The notes under the pieces: model-generated
Database searches by the model: none
What the model was told of the DNA's origin: nothing
What the model saw: the letters and a program-made list of their open reading frames with translations, nothing else
Shown: positions 9,291 through 17,940 of the stretch, one piece after another
Numbering within the stretch: position 1 is the first letter of the stretch
How the letters are laid out: each line of letters opens with the position of its first letter
Assembly (NCBI GenBank): GCA_026702845.1
Contig: JADCLS010000011.1
Location: forward strand, 1-64,000
Source: Candidatus Heimdallarchaeota archaeon
GTDB taxonomy: Archaea > Asgardarchaeota > Heimdallarchaeia > Heimdallarchaeales > Kariarchaeaceae
DNA length: 64,000 nt
Direction: 5' to 3'
Program-made: the position numbers and the translations under genes

Positions 9291-10257
9291 TAAACCCAAA
9301 GTTGCTTTTTACTGGTGTGCCTCCTGTGGAGGATGCGAGGAAGCAGTAGTTGATTTGGCAGAAAAAATCTTAGATGTAGTAGCAGCAGTGGATATTGTAC
9401 TGTGGCCTGTTGCTCTTGATTTTAAGAAATCTGATATTGAAGCTATGGATGATGGATCAATTGCTGTCTCTTTCATCAATGGATCTATCAGAACCTCTGA
9501 ACAGGAGGAATGGGTTGAGTTGTTACGGAAAAAATCTGGTCTGATTGTGGCATTTGGAGCTTGTTCTCATTTGGGTGGAATTCCAGGACTTGCAAATTTC
9601 ACCAATAAAGAGGAGATATATGACTGGTATTATGATAAATCGCCTACTGTTGTCAATCCGGATAAATTGAGACCTCAAGAAGTAACCAAAATCAATGGGT
9701 ACACATTAGAGCTTCCTAAGTTTTATAATTCTGTCAAGCGATTAGATGAAGTAATTGATGTGGAATACTATCTTCCTGGCTGTCCACCACATCCCGATCT
9801 GATTGCAGGTGCCGTAAATGCAATACTCACAGGTCAGTTACCACCAATAGGATCGATTCTATCACCAAATAGAATACAATGTGATACCTGTTCCCTTGAG
9901 AAATCAGGTAATAAGATAGCGATAAAGAAATTTAAGAGGGTAATTGATTTTAAACCAGATCCAACCAAATGTCTACTCGAGCAAGGAGTAATTTGTTTAG
10001 GCCCAGTTACACGTGGTGGTTGTGGAAACCTTTGTACCAATGCCATTATGCCATGTCGTGGATGTTATGGCCCAACAGATGAGGTACAAGATATAGGTAC
10101 AAAATTTGCTTCAGCTCTCGGATCGATAATTGATTCAGATGATCCTGAAGAGGGGGCAAAGATCATGAATGGTATCACCAGCTATACTGAGTTGGTCTAT
10201 ATGTTTAACCTACCATCGAGTATCATGAAGAGAAAAAATATGGAGGAATTGAAATGA
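9283..10257 (+). CDS. mvhG: MvhG, [NiFe] hydrogenase small subunit (group 3)
   Basis: This protein of 324 residues carries iron-sulfur clusters that take electrons from the NiFe site. The proximal cluster motif is CASCGGC at residues 12-18, and GACSHLGGIPG and LPGCPP blocks follow. C-terminal cysteines (CLLEQG, CLGPVTRGGCG, CxxxCMPCRGC-like region) supply further clusters. I place the start at the ATG preceded by GGAGG at 9269-9273. An in-frame ATG 60 bases further upstream would add 20 residues, lies inside mvhD and has no ribosome site. No twin-arginine signal is present, so the enzyme is cytoplasmic. Confidence 0.92.
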   Translation: MSDKPKVAFYWCASCGGCEEAVVDLAEKILDVVAAVDIVLWPVALDFKKSDIEAMDDGSIAVSFINGSIRTSEQEEWVELLRKKSGLIVAFGACSHLGGIPGLANFTNKEEIYDWYYDKSPTVVNPDKLRPQEVTKINGYTLELPKFYNSVKRLDEVIDVEYYLPGCPPHPDLIAGAVNAILTGQLPPIGSILSPNRIQCDTCSLEKSGNKIAIKKFKRVIDFKPDPTKCLLEQGVICLGPVTRGGCGNLCTNAIMPCRGCYGPTDEVQDIGTKFASALGSIIDSDDPEEGAKIMNGITSYTELVYMFNLPSSIMKRKNMEELK

Positions 10258-11735
10258 CTGAAAAAGTGATAACAATCGACCCAATAACTCGGTTGGAGGG
10301 TCATGGAAAGATCAGCATCTTCCTTAATGATGAGGGTAATGTAGATAAAGCATATTTACAAATCCCAGAACTTCGAGGTTTTGAGAAATTCACTGTTGGA
10401 ATGCCTGCTGAGGAAATGGCGAGGATTACCCCGAGAATATGCGGTGTATGTCCATCTGCACATCATATGGCCTCAACGAAGGCATTAGATGACCTGTATA
10501 AGGTGGAACCTCCACCTGCTGCAAAGATGATACGTGATTTTTACTATAATGCGTTCATGGTTGAAGATCATGCCATCCACTTCTATTACCTAGGTGGTCC
10601 TGATTTTATTGTTGGACCAGATGCACCAAAAGCAGAGCGAAATATTCTTGGTGTGATTGGTGTCGTGGGTATGGATGCTGCAAAAAAGGTAATACTGACC
10701 AGAAAGGCAATACGGAGTTTGATGACTAAAATATCAGGGAAGGTAATTCATCCTGTCTTTGGATTACCTGGAGGAATATCTAAACCATTGACAAGAGAAT
10801 TGGTGGAAGAAGGTAAGAAAGTAGCTGATCAGGCAGTAGAATTTGCACAGTGGACACTTGAGAATTTTAATGCAATAGTCTTAGGTAATGCTGATTATGT
10901 TAAACTCATCACAGGTGATATTTATACTCATGATTTCTACAATATGGGGCTAGTCAACAATAAGAACCAAACTGATTTCTATGATGGTCATCTGCGAGTG
11001 ACAGATCCCAAGGGTAAGGAATATGCACGCTTTCATCCTAGAGATTATCTTGATCACATCTCAGAGCATGTTGATTCTTACAGCTTTATCCGCCCCAATT
11101 TCTTGAAGAATATCGGATGGAAGGGATACAAAGACGGTGTGGATAGTAGTATCTACAGGGTTGCACCTTTGGCAAGACTGAATGTTTCAGAATCGATGTC
11201 TACTCCCTTGGCACAAGCTGAGTACGAGCGAATGTATTCTACTCTTGGTGATCGACCGGTACATCTTACATTAGCCACCCATTGGGCACGTCTAGTGGAG
11301 ATACTCAATGCAGCAGAGAGAATGAAGATATTGATCAATGATCCTGAAATACTCGATTCCAATGTAAGAGAAATCCCAACAAAGACACCAACCCGAGGAG
11401 TAGGCTGTGTAGAGGCACCTAGAGGCACATTAATTCATGATTATCATACAGATGAGAATGGAGTCATCACCAATTCTAACTTGTTAGTGGCCACTCAGCA
11501 CAATACAGCACCGATCTGCATGACTATTGAAAAAGCTGCGAAAAATCTCATTGTTGGAGGAAAGGTAAATGATGGATTGCTAAATATGGTTGAGATGGCC
11601 TTTAGAGCATTTGATCCATGTTTTGCATGTGCAACCCATGCCCTTCCAGGCAAATCACCTCTGCAGATTGATATCCTTAACCATGATAAGGAGATACTCA
11701 AGACGATCAAATCATGGGAAGGAGGGAAGATGTAG
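10254..11735 (+). CDS. mvhA: MvhA, [NiFe] hydrogenase large subunit (group 3c-like)
   Basis: This 493-residue catalytic subunit splits or forms H2. The nickel ligands are visible as RICGVC (C63, C66) and DPCFACATH (C456, C459, H462). The ITRLEGHG block near the start is typical. A 31-residue tail follows His462, so the precursor needs cutting by a maturation protease; a suitable protease gene lies at 13277-13774. It overlaps mvhG by 4 bases (ATGA) and is preceded by GGAGG. The partner genes point to group 3c (Hdr-linked). Confidence 0.94.
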   Translation: MTEKVITIDPITRLEGHGKISIFLNDEGNVDKAYLQIPELRGFEKFTVGMPAEEMARITPRICGVCPSAHHMASTKALDDLYKVEPPPAAKMIRDFYYNAFMVEDHAIHFYYLGGPDFIVGPDAPKAERNILGVIGVVGMDAAKKVILTRKAIRSLMTKISGKVIHPVFGLPGGISKPLTRELVEEGKKVADQAVEFAQWTLENFNAIVLGNADYVKLITGDIYTHDFYNMGLVNNKNQTDFYDGHLRVTDPKGKEYARFHPRDYLDHISEHVDSYSFIRPNFLKNIGWKGYKDGVDSSIYRVAPLARLNVSESMSTPLAQAEYERMYSTLGDRPVHLTLATHWARLVEILNAAERMKILINDPEILDSNVREIPTKTPTRGVGCVEAPRGTLIHDYHTDENGVITNSNLLVATQHNTAPICMTIEKAAKNLIVGGKVNDGLLNMVEMAFRAFDPCFACATHALPGKSPLQIDILNHDKEILKTIKSWEGGKM

Positions 11736-12902
11736 ATGGTTCTAGAAGTTATAAAACGCAAACCACTTGAGGTTGGAGATAGCCTCATGCCTGAATTGAA
11801 GCGATTTGGAATAAAGGATACTGAGACTTGTTTTAATTGTGGTATGTGTTCTGCTGTTTGTGAACATTCAGAGGGAGATATCAGTATGCCTAGGAAAACT
11901 ATCCGGTTAGTTCAACTCGGTCTGGAAGATAAACTCAAGCAGGGATTGGAACCATGGCTTTGTTATTATTGTGGTGATTGTTCTGATTCATGCCCTCGAG
12001 GAGCAGATCCTGCAGAATTGATGATGGGGGTACGAAGGTATCTCACTGCAGAGTACGATCACTCTGGTAAAGCAGAAAAATTGTATACTAACAAATGGGC
12101 ATCTTGGAAATCCATAATTTTATGGTTCCTCTTCCCCATATTTGGTCTATTATTAGTACATGCAATTCCATGGTTTGGAGCAGAGATTGTTACGGATACT
12201 GTTCAGTTGAATAAATTTGCACCAGTCTATGTTATATGGGCAGGTACTGTGGTTCTAGGTTCGTACAAAGGTAAATTCCTTATATCAGGTATGTGGAATA
12301 TGTGGAGAGAAACCATGAGTGAGGATGCTACTGGAATGAAAATCCCCTTCTCTGCATATATCATTGAGTTTAAGACACTTGTTACCCAAATAGCCACGCA
12401 AAAAGTATGGAAAAAGTGTGCAGACACTACCTTCAGGTGGTTCAAACATTTCCTCCTAGTTACTGGTTACTTTATTATGTTTGTGTTGATATTTGCCCTA
12501 TTATGGTGGTTCCAAACAGATGAGGTGTATGCTTGGTATCATCCACAGAGATTACTTGGATACTATGCAACAGTGATAATGATTGTTGTATCAATTGATA
12601 TGCTATATGGTAGATTACGACGGAAGACACAGATTCATAAGTACTCCCATCATACAGACTGGCTATTTCCAATCTTCATCTTTTTAGTAGCAGTGACTGG
12701 TATACTTGTCAATCTATTCAGAATCTATATGCCATCTGAACCATGGTACACCTATGGAATGTATGTCTTACATTTAATGGTTGCATCTACTATGTTATCC
12801 AACGAAGTAGGTGTAGGAAAATGGACACATCTATTCTACAGACCTATGGCTTTATACTTTGAAGCTGTGAGGAAACGAGCTAGATCAAAATTACTTCAAT
12901 AA
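11736..12902 (+). CDS. QmoC-like protein: HdrC ferredoxin domain fused to membrane cytochrome b
   Basis: This 388-residue protein is a fusion. Residues about 28-90 form an HdrC-like domain with two [4Fe-4S] motifs (C32/C35/C38/C42 and C76/C79/C82/C86, the second followed by PRGADP). Residues about 105-375 hold several membrane helices resembling HdrE/NarI-type cytochrome b, with histidines at helix ends that could bind haem (FKHFLL, YHPQRLLGYY, HKYSHHTDW, VLHLMV). This layout and length match QmoC, which connects soluble QmoAB to menaquinone. The stop of mvhA directly abuts its ATG (TAGATG). It anchors the complex to the membrane and implies quinone as an electron partner. Haem and quinone binding are inferred. 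Confidence 0.87.
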   Translation: MVLEVIKRKPLEVGDSLMPELKRFGIKDTETCFNCGMCSAVCEHSEGDISMPRKTIRLVQLGLEDKLKQGLEPWLCYYCGDCSDSCPRGADPAELMMGVRRYLTAEYDHSGKAEKLYTNKWASWKSIILWFLFPIFGLLLVHAIPWFGAEIVTDTVQLNKFAPVYVIWAGTVVLGSYKGKFLISGMWNMWRETMSEDATGMKIPFSAYIIEFKTLVTQIATQKVWKKCADTTFRWFKHFLLVTGYFIMFVLIFALLWWFQTDEVYAWYHPQRLLGYYATVIMIVVSIDMLYGRLRRKTQIHKYSHHTDWLFPIFIFLVAVTGILVNLFRIYMPSEPWYTYGMYVLHLMVASTMLSNEVGVGKWTHLFYRPMALYFEAVRKRARSKLLQ

Positions 12903-12926
12903 ACATAAATCAATGAATTAAAATAA

Positions 12927-13160
12927 TTAATCTAAAGGTTCTCTTGATAAAGATTCAAGTTTTCGGAATATTTCTAAACTCTGAGCAGCCTCCTCAGCAT
13001 TGAGAACATCCGTAGCAATACCACTCTGAACCATGACATACTCACCAACCTTTACATCTACAAGCGTAATGTCTATTTCGATTTCAGAATTATCATGGAG
13101 CTGGATGATTGCCTTATCTTCCTTAATTCGTATCACTTTGTAAGGTATTCCGACACACAT
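12927..13160 (-). CDS. hypC: HypC/HupF hydrogenase maturation chaperone
   Basis: This 77-residue protein begins MCVGIP, the defining HypC motif. Cys2 helps HypD (the maturase) assemble the Fe(CN)2CO unit and then hands it to the large-subunit precursor. The beta-barrel pattern fits the family. It lies tail to tail with the hydrogenase operon, 24 bases away, and diverges from the maturation protease gene. The other hyp genes are not in the window. Confidence 0.92.
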   Translation of the reverse strand: MCVGIPYKVIRIKEDKAIIQLHDNSEIEIDITLVDVKVGEYVMVQSGIATDVLNAEEAAQSLEIFRKLESLSREPLD

Positions 13161-13276
13161 GATATCAACGAATAACTCTGTTTAGTATATCAATATTATC
13201 AAAATATTGTTTATTATTGCCTCTATCTTCAATTTTATTTGAACTAGCTTTTAAACAACCTCCATGAACATCACCT

Positions 13277-13774
13277 ATGGATCATTCAATACATATCATT
13301 GGTTGTGGTAATATATTCAAAGGTGATGATGGTATAGGATCTGAAGTCATCAAGTATCTTGAAGAACATTATGTGATTCCTGACTCAGTATTGATTGAGG
13401 ATGCTGGATTAGCATGTGCAGACTGGTTACTAAATTTGATAGGTGATCCTGATGCTCCCAAACAAGTGATTGTGATTGATGCTCAGAGTGCATCTTCAAA
13501 CGACCCTCCAATTGAAATAGGAGAAATCTTTGTAAGAAAAGGCCATGAACTAAATTTACCTGATATTTCTATTAATAGGCACCTATTTCCAGATAAAACT
13601 GTCGTAGAATTACTTGAACAATCAGGTGTAGATACTACTTTCATCACTTGTCAAATCAATGAACCCTCAGAGGAAATTATTCAAGGTTTGTCAGATCTAA
13701 TAAATAGTAAAATCTCAAAAATTGGTGATATTGTTGCAGAAATCGTACATTTGGTATCACTAAAAAATAATTAG
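13277..13774 (+). CDS. Hydrogenase maturation protease (M52 family)
   Basis: This 165-residue protein has the family's start IIGCGNIFKGDDGIG and the later VIVIDAQS block; acidic residues in these two motifs and a histidine (NRHLFP) are the likely nickel-sensing ligands. The enzyme removes the C-terminal peptide from the hydrogenase large subunit after nickel is inserted, and MvhA here carries such a 31-residue tail. A TATA-like gcttttaaac lies about 25 bases upstream of the ATG, and hypC diverges from it. Confidence 0.88.
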   Translation: MDHSIHIIGCGNIFKGDDGIGSEVIKYLEEHYVIPDSVLIEDAGLACADWLLNLIGDPDAPKQVIVIDAQSASSNDPPIEIGEIFVRKGHELNLPDISINRHLFPDKTVVELLEQSGVDTTFITCQINEPSEEIIQGLSDLINSKISKIGDIVAEIVHLVSLKNN

Positions 13775-13867
13775 GCTGAAAAAATATAACCTTATAGAAT
13801 AACGTTATAGATTTTAATAATTCTCATAAATAACAAAATTATTAAGATTATTTGCTAAATATTGCTT

Positions 13868-14293
13868 ATGAGTGAATCAATTAAATCGATGAAAACACAG
13901 ATCTGGTATTTGGATCGATTTTTGACCAAACATAAAGATATAGATGGATTGCTTGATATCAGACATTATGATGGGGAGAAAACAGGAAGAGAGATTTTTG
14001 AACATGCAATTTTCACCCTGTACAAACATTCCTATGCGGAACTTCATGGTGGGGATACTGAAAATGTAGAATTTTCATTTAATAATTCAATGGACATACG
14101 TTCTGCCATTATTGATGGATACAAACGGGCACTCGACACCTTTATTGAGGCAAGAACAACAAAGGATATGGATGAGATAGTCGATCCTGAAAGAGGGAGA
14201 ACTCGAGGAGATGGCTATGCTACATTGGCAATGCATACAATGCATCATATCGGACAGGCTATGTGGATCACAAATATGCATTCTAGAGCATAA
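13868..14293 (+). CDS. DinB-like four-helix-bundle protein
   Basis: The protein has about 141 residues and is all-helical. A histidine in IFEHAIFT and an H-x3-H pair near the end (MHTMHHIGQA) are arranged as in DinB/YfiT proteins, where three histidines bind a divalent metal. Many such proteins are thiol transferases or of unknown role. I chose the ATG at 13868; a TTG two codons earlier is also in frame. Its 3' end sits 2 bases from that of the convergent kinase gene. Function beyond the fold is not known. Confidence 0.68.
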   Translation: MSESIKSMKTQIWYLDRFLTKHKDIDGLLDIRHYDGEKTGREIFEHAIFTLYKHSYAELHGGDTENVEFSFNNSMDIRSAIIDGYKRALDTFIEARTTKDMDEIVDPERGRTRGDGYATLAMHTMHHIGQAMWITNMHSRA

Positions 14294-14295
14294 TT

Positions 14296-15183
14296 TTAAC
14301 GTATTAATGCAAGTAAGTTATCTAGACTAATATATTCTGTTTTTCCAGCCTTCTGAGAGCACATGTATCTAGCTAAAGTTTGTCCAAGATTGATTGAATC
14401 ATCCGGATTATAGTTTAAAAAGAAACGAGCTGTAAGGAACCCAATAGCCAAGCTATCACCAGCACCATTAGTATCAATTACTGGCAATTCCAAATTTACT
14501 ATCGGATATTTCTTTACACCATTTTTATCGGCGTAGAAACAGCCATTTTCACCTAATCCAATGATAATTACCTTTTCAGGGTATATTTGTAATAATTCAA
14601 TCAATGTTTTTTCAGGATTTTGTAAAGAGACACCAGACATGAAAAGGATATCAGCCTCACGAATGTAATCCTGTCTGTAAGGATCTCGTATATCTGGTAC
14701 ATCCTGAATATCTACAGATAATGGTATACCTTCCTCTTTTGCGATGGGTAATACATATCTAGTCCAATTAGATATATTTACATGAATTAACCTAGCTTTT
14801 TTTAGGTGATTTCTAACAAAATTCATATCGGGGATTGTTTCCATTGACCCTTTACCATCATAGAAATTTTTCCTTCTACCATCCCTGTACATGAAATTAA
14901 TACTTCTCTTTGTTCCCTTAGGATCATAGAAAATAAGTGATTGAATACCGACCTGTTCTAGGCTATCAATAATATATTTACCCATGAAGTCATCGCCCAC
15001 ATAACCCATGAATGCAGTTCTAAATCCAAGCCCATTAGCCAAATGACTAGAATATCCTCCTGCACCACCAATCATATCAACATTATCAGAGAAATTGGCC
15101 TCCACAGTGAAATCAATATCCTTTCCATGTAAATATACATTAGTATCAATTCCAATAGCACCAAGGATAAGAAAATCAATCAT
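14296..15183 (-). CDS. PfkB-family carbohydrate/nucleoside kinase
   Basis: This 295-residue protein belongs to the ribokinase-like fold: an N-terminal glycine-rich block (GGAGGYSSHLANGLG) and the C-terminal ATP/catalytic motif DTNGAGDSLAIGF, whose aspartate is the catalytic base. Sugar or nucleoside specificity is not evident. It stands alone on the minus strand, about 55 bases beyond the small membrane protein that follows kynureninase, and may share that transcript. Confidence 0.87.
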   Translation of the reverse strand: MIDFLILGAIGIDTNVYLHGKDIDFTVEANFSDNVDMIGGAGGYSSHLANGLGFRTAFMGYVGDDFMGKYIIDSLEQVGIQSLIFYDPKGTKRSINFMYRDGRRKNFYDGKGSMETIPDMNFVRNHLKKARLIHVNISNWTRYVLPIAKEEGIPLSVDIQDVPDIRDPYRQDYIREADILFMSGVSLQNPEKTLIELLQIYPEKVIIIGLGENGCFYADKNGVKKYPIVNLELPVIDTNGAGDSLAIGFLTARFFLNYNPDDSINLGQTLARYMCSQKAGKTEYISLDNLLALIR

Positions 15184-15238
15184 TACCTGATTTTAATTTC
15201 TTTGAATAAGAAAAAATCTATACAATATCGAATAAATG

Positions 15239-15700
15239 TTAAAATGGGTGTTCTTTAATAAAATTCAAAGTTTCTCTTGAAACTAATAAATATATTAGAT
15301 ATGCACCAATTATAATTGGAACAATCAAATGAAAAGGAATTGTAAAGAGACCCATTCCCATAATCTCAATCATGGAATAAATCGTGATCAGAAACAAACC
15401 AATCGTTCCTCCCCCGTAGATCAAGAGAATCATTAACCAAGCAATTTTCTGAATTTTGGTTTTCAAAGCAATAGCAGAAGCTAGAACCATCAATGAACCG
15501 ATGAATGAGAAGACTAAGCCCATGAATCTTAATGCGTTATTAATAACAGCCTCCATAAATCGTTGTCCATCAGGATCTAATTGATTTGTATCGATCATAG
15601 GATTTGAAAACACCAAAAAAGCGAAACCAAGTGTTAAACCAAGGGAACCTACAATGAGGGTAAATATGTGCAGATTACGATAATACCCAGGCATATCCAT
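15239..15700 (-). CDS. Four-helix membrane protein coupled to kynureninase
   Basis: This 153-residue protein has four predicted membrane segments (about residues 8-30, 55-80, 85-110 and 118-142) and no recognised motif. Its ATG overlaps the kynureninase stop by one base (TAATG), so translation of the two is linked. This suggests, but does not prove, a related role such as moving kynurenine or anthranilate. I do not recognise the family. Confidence 0.7.
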   Translation of the reverse strand: MDMPGYYRNLHIFTLIVGSLGLTLGFAFLVFSNPMIDTNQLDPDGQRFMEAVINNALRFMGLVFSFIGSLMVLASAIALKTKIQKIAWLMILLIYGGGTIGLFLITIYSMIEIMGMGLFTIPFHLIVPIIIGAYLIYLLVSRETLNFIKEHPF

Positions 15701-16980
15701 TACTCAATCAACCCAAGATTATTCCTTAATACTTCATAAAAATCATACACATCTGTGAAGGTATTATATAATGGTACTGGAGCAATACGTATCACATCTG
15801 GTTCTCTCCAGTCACAGATAACACCTTGATTTAACAGCTCATCATACAATTTTTTCCCATTCTTTTTAATATGCACAGAAATTTGACTTCCTCTAATTGT
15901 TGCAGGGGGAGTGATACTTATTTTATCAGTTTCAAGGGTATGCAATAGTTGCTCAAGATAACCTGTGAGTTTCATACTCTTTGATCTTAAATTTCTCATA
16001 CCTACCTCCTTAAATATCTCAAGTGAGGGGATAATTGGAACCAGTGATAGAATAGCTGGTGTTGATACTTGCCATGATTGTACAGAGTTGTAACTTTCAA
16101 AAGTATCTTCCATTAGAAATCTTTTTTCCAAATTCACGCCCCACCAGCCTTCTAAACGAGGTAATCTATCTCTTAATTCATCAGTCAGATAGGACTCATG
16201 TATATAGGCTCCAGCTATTGCGCCTGGTCCGGAATTAAGATATTTATATGTACACCAGACAGCAAAATCTACTTTCCACTCATGCAAATCTAATGGGATA
16301 TTTCCCACAGCATGGGCTAGATCAAATCCAACAGTGATTCCTTTTTTGTGAGCATGTTTAGTGATCAATTCCATATCCATAATCTGTCCAGTATAGTAAT
16401 TAACACCACCTAATAGTAATAATGCAATCTCATCTCCCCTTTTCTCAATAATATTAACAATTTGACGCTGATCAATCACCCCAGTTTGATCAGGTTTCAC
16501 CTCAATTAATGCTTTTTTTGGATCATATCCATGAAATTCAATTTGTGATTTCACCGCGTACTGATCTGAAGGAAATGCCTTACCTTCGATAAGGATTTTA
16601 TTTCGTTTATCGGTTGGACGATAAAATGAGACCATCAGTAAGTGCAGATTCACAGTCAGACTATTCATCAACACTACTTCATGTTCTTGTGCACCAACAA
16701 TAGGGGCCATGAGTTTACATAGGGATTTATGCAAATCTACCCACCGTTGATCTTTGAACCAACCTTCAACGGCAAAATTCTTCCAGCTTTCCATATGTGT
16801 ATCCAAAACATCCTTTGTTGATTTAGGTTGTAATCCTAAAGAATTTCCATTGAGATATATAGCATCCTTGCCATTGTGTTGAGGTATGTGAAATTGCTGC
16901 CTGTACTGTTTCAATGTATCCTCCTCATCCAGTTGAATAGCATAAGCTCTATCGGTTATATTCATTAGATTTGACTCCAA
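15700..16980 (-). CDS. kynU: Kynureninase
   Basis: This 426-residue PLP enzyme splits kynurenine (or 3-hydroxykynurenine) to anthranilate (or 3-hydroxyanthranilate) plus alanine. The PLP lysine is K246 in CTYKYLNSGPG, with D220 and H223 in GFDLAHA. The LNGNSLGL block near residue 43 and the overall length match the family. Kynurenine-pathway genes have been reported from Heimdallarchaeia. An in-frame ATG five codons later is an alternative start. It diverges from the glycyl radical activase across about 190 bases. Tryptophan or kynurenine dioxygenation genes are not in the window. Confidence 0.92.
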   Translation of the reverse strand: MESNLMNITDRAYAIQLDEEDTLKQYRQQFHIPQHNGKDAIYLNGNSLGLQPKSTKDVLDTHMESWKNFAVEGWFKDQRWVDLHKSLCKLMAPIVGAQEHEVVLMNSLTVNLHLLMVSFYRPTDKRNKILIEGKAFPSDQYAVKSQIEFHGYDPKKALIEVKPDQTGVIDQRQIVNIIEKRGDEIALLLLGGVNYYTGQIMDMELITKHAHKKGITVGFDLAHAVGNIPLDLHEWKVDFAVWCTYKYLNSGPGAIAGAYIHESYLTDELRDRLPRLEGWWGVNLEKRFLMEDTFESYNSVQSWQVSTPAILSLVPIIPSLEIFKEVGMRNLRSKSMKLTGYLEQLLHTLETDKISITPPATIRGSQISVHIKKNGKKLYDELLNQGVICDWREPDVIRIAPVPLYNTFTDVYDFYEVLRNNLGLIE

Positions 16981-17172
16981 AGCTATGAAGTTATAAATTT
17001 ACTAGAGTAAGAATCAAAGTATGCGAAAATTGTCATTGTAATTGATCGAATGATTAATACATTCGACCACTTATTCCTTTTATTCATAAATTATGTATGA
17101 TTACATGATTTTGATTTTTCTTTCAAGGAATCAAACAAAGGTACTTGAATAATTAAATTTCATTGTAACATA

Positions 17173-17940
17173 ATGAAAACAGATACTGGTATCATCTTTG
17201 ATATCAAAAAATTTGCAATCCATGATGGACCAGGTATCAGAACTACTATTTTCTTCAAAGGATGTTTTCTTAATTGTTGGTGGTGTCACAATCCAGAATC
17301 TCGAAAGCATGAGATACAGCTTGTTCAAAATGAAGTAATGGGTAGAGAAATGAGTATCAATGATCTTCTTATTGAAATTGAGAAAGATAGGATTTTTTAC
17401 GATGAATCAGGAGGAGGTGTCACCATATCCGGTGGTGAACCGTTTTACCAATATAGATTGCTGCATTCCTTATTATGTGAATTAAAGTTGCATGATATTC
17501 GTACAGCAGTTGATACGACAGGATATATTGATCAAGATATTATTGCATCAGTTATTGATAATGTAGATCTCTTCTTGTATGACATTAAATTAATTGACAA
17601 CAAAAAACATATGCATTATACAGGTGTTTCTAATGAAATAATCTTATCCAATCTCAAATATATTCTTAACTATGGTAAGAAAGTGATCATTAGAATACCC
17701 ATCATTCCTGGTATTAATACAACCGACAAAGATATTGAGGATTTTCTAACTCTATTCCTTGAATATGGAATTAAGGAAGTCAATTTATTACCCTATCACA
17801 GAATTGCTGAACACAAGTATCAGCGACTCGGGATGACTTATCAGATGGAAGGTATAGAGGAACCAACTGCTCAGTTTATGGAGGAAATCAGAGAAAAATT
17901 ATTAATAAACGATGGGATAATAATAACTATAGGTGGATAA
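17173..17940 (+). CDS. Glycyl radical enzyme activase (radical SAM, PflA-like length)
   Basis: This 255-residue protein has the activase start (FAIHDGPGIRTTIFFKGC), the radical SAM cluster motif CFLNCWWC, and the GGGVTISGGEP block. It installs the glycyl radical on its partner, encoded immediately downstream with an 8-base overlap. Activases of dehydratase-type glycyl radical enzymes usually carry an extra ferredoxin-like insert with eight cysteines just after WWCHNPE. Here that insert is missing and the protein is about as long as PflA. An AT-rich TATA-like stretch (taattaaatt) lies about 20 bases upstream of the ATG. Confidence 0.9.
   Translation: MKTDTGIIFDIKKFAIHDGPGIRTTIFFKGCFLNCWWCHNPESRKHEIQLVQNEVMGREMSINDLLIEIEKDRIFYDESGGGVTISGGEPFYQYRLLHSLLCELKLHDIRTAVDTTGYIDQDIIASVIDNVDLFLYDIKLIDNKKHMHYTGVSNEIILSNLKYILNYGKKVIIRIPIIPGINTTDKDIEDFLTLFLEYGIKEVNLLPYHRIAEHKYQRLGMTYQMEGIEEPTAQFMEEIREKLLINDGIIITIGG

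Noticed and set aside
5861..12902. Classical HdrABC-MvhADG heterodisulfide reductase
   Set aside because: No HdrB-type CCG-domain protein is present; the HdrC part is fused to a membrane cytochrome b, which is the QmoC layout.
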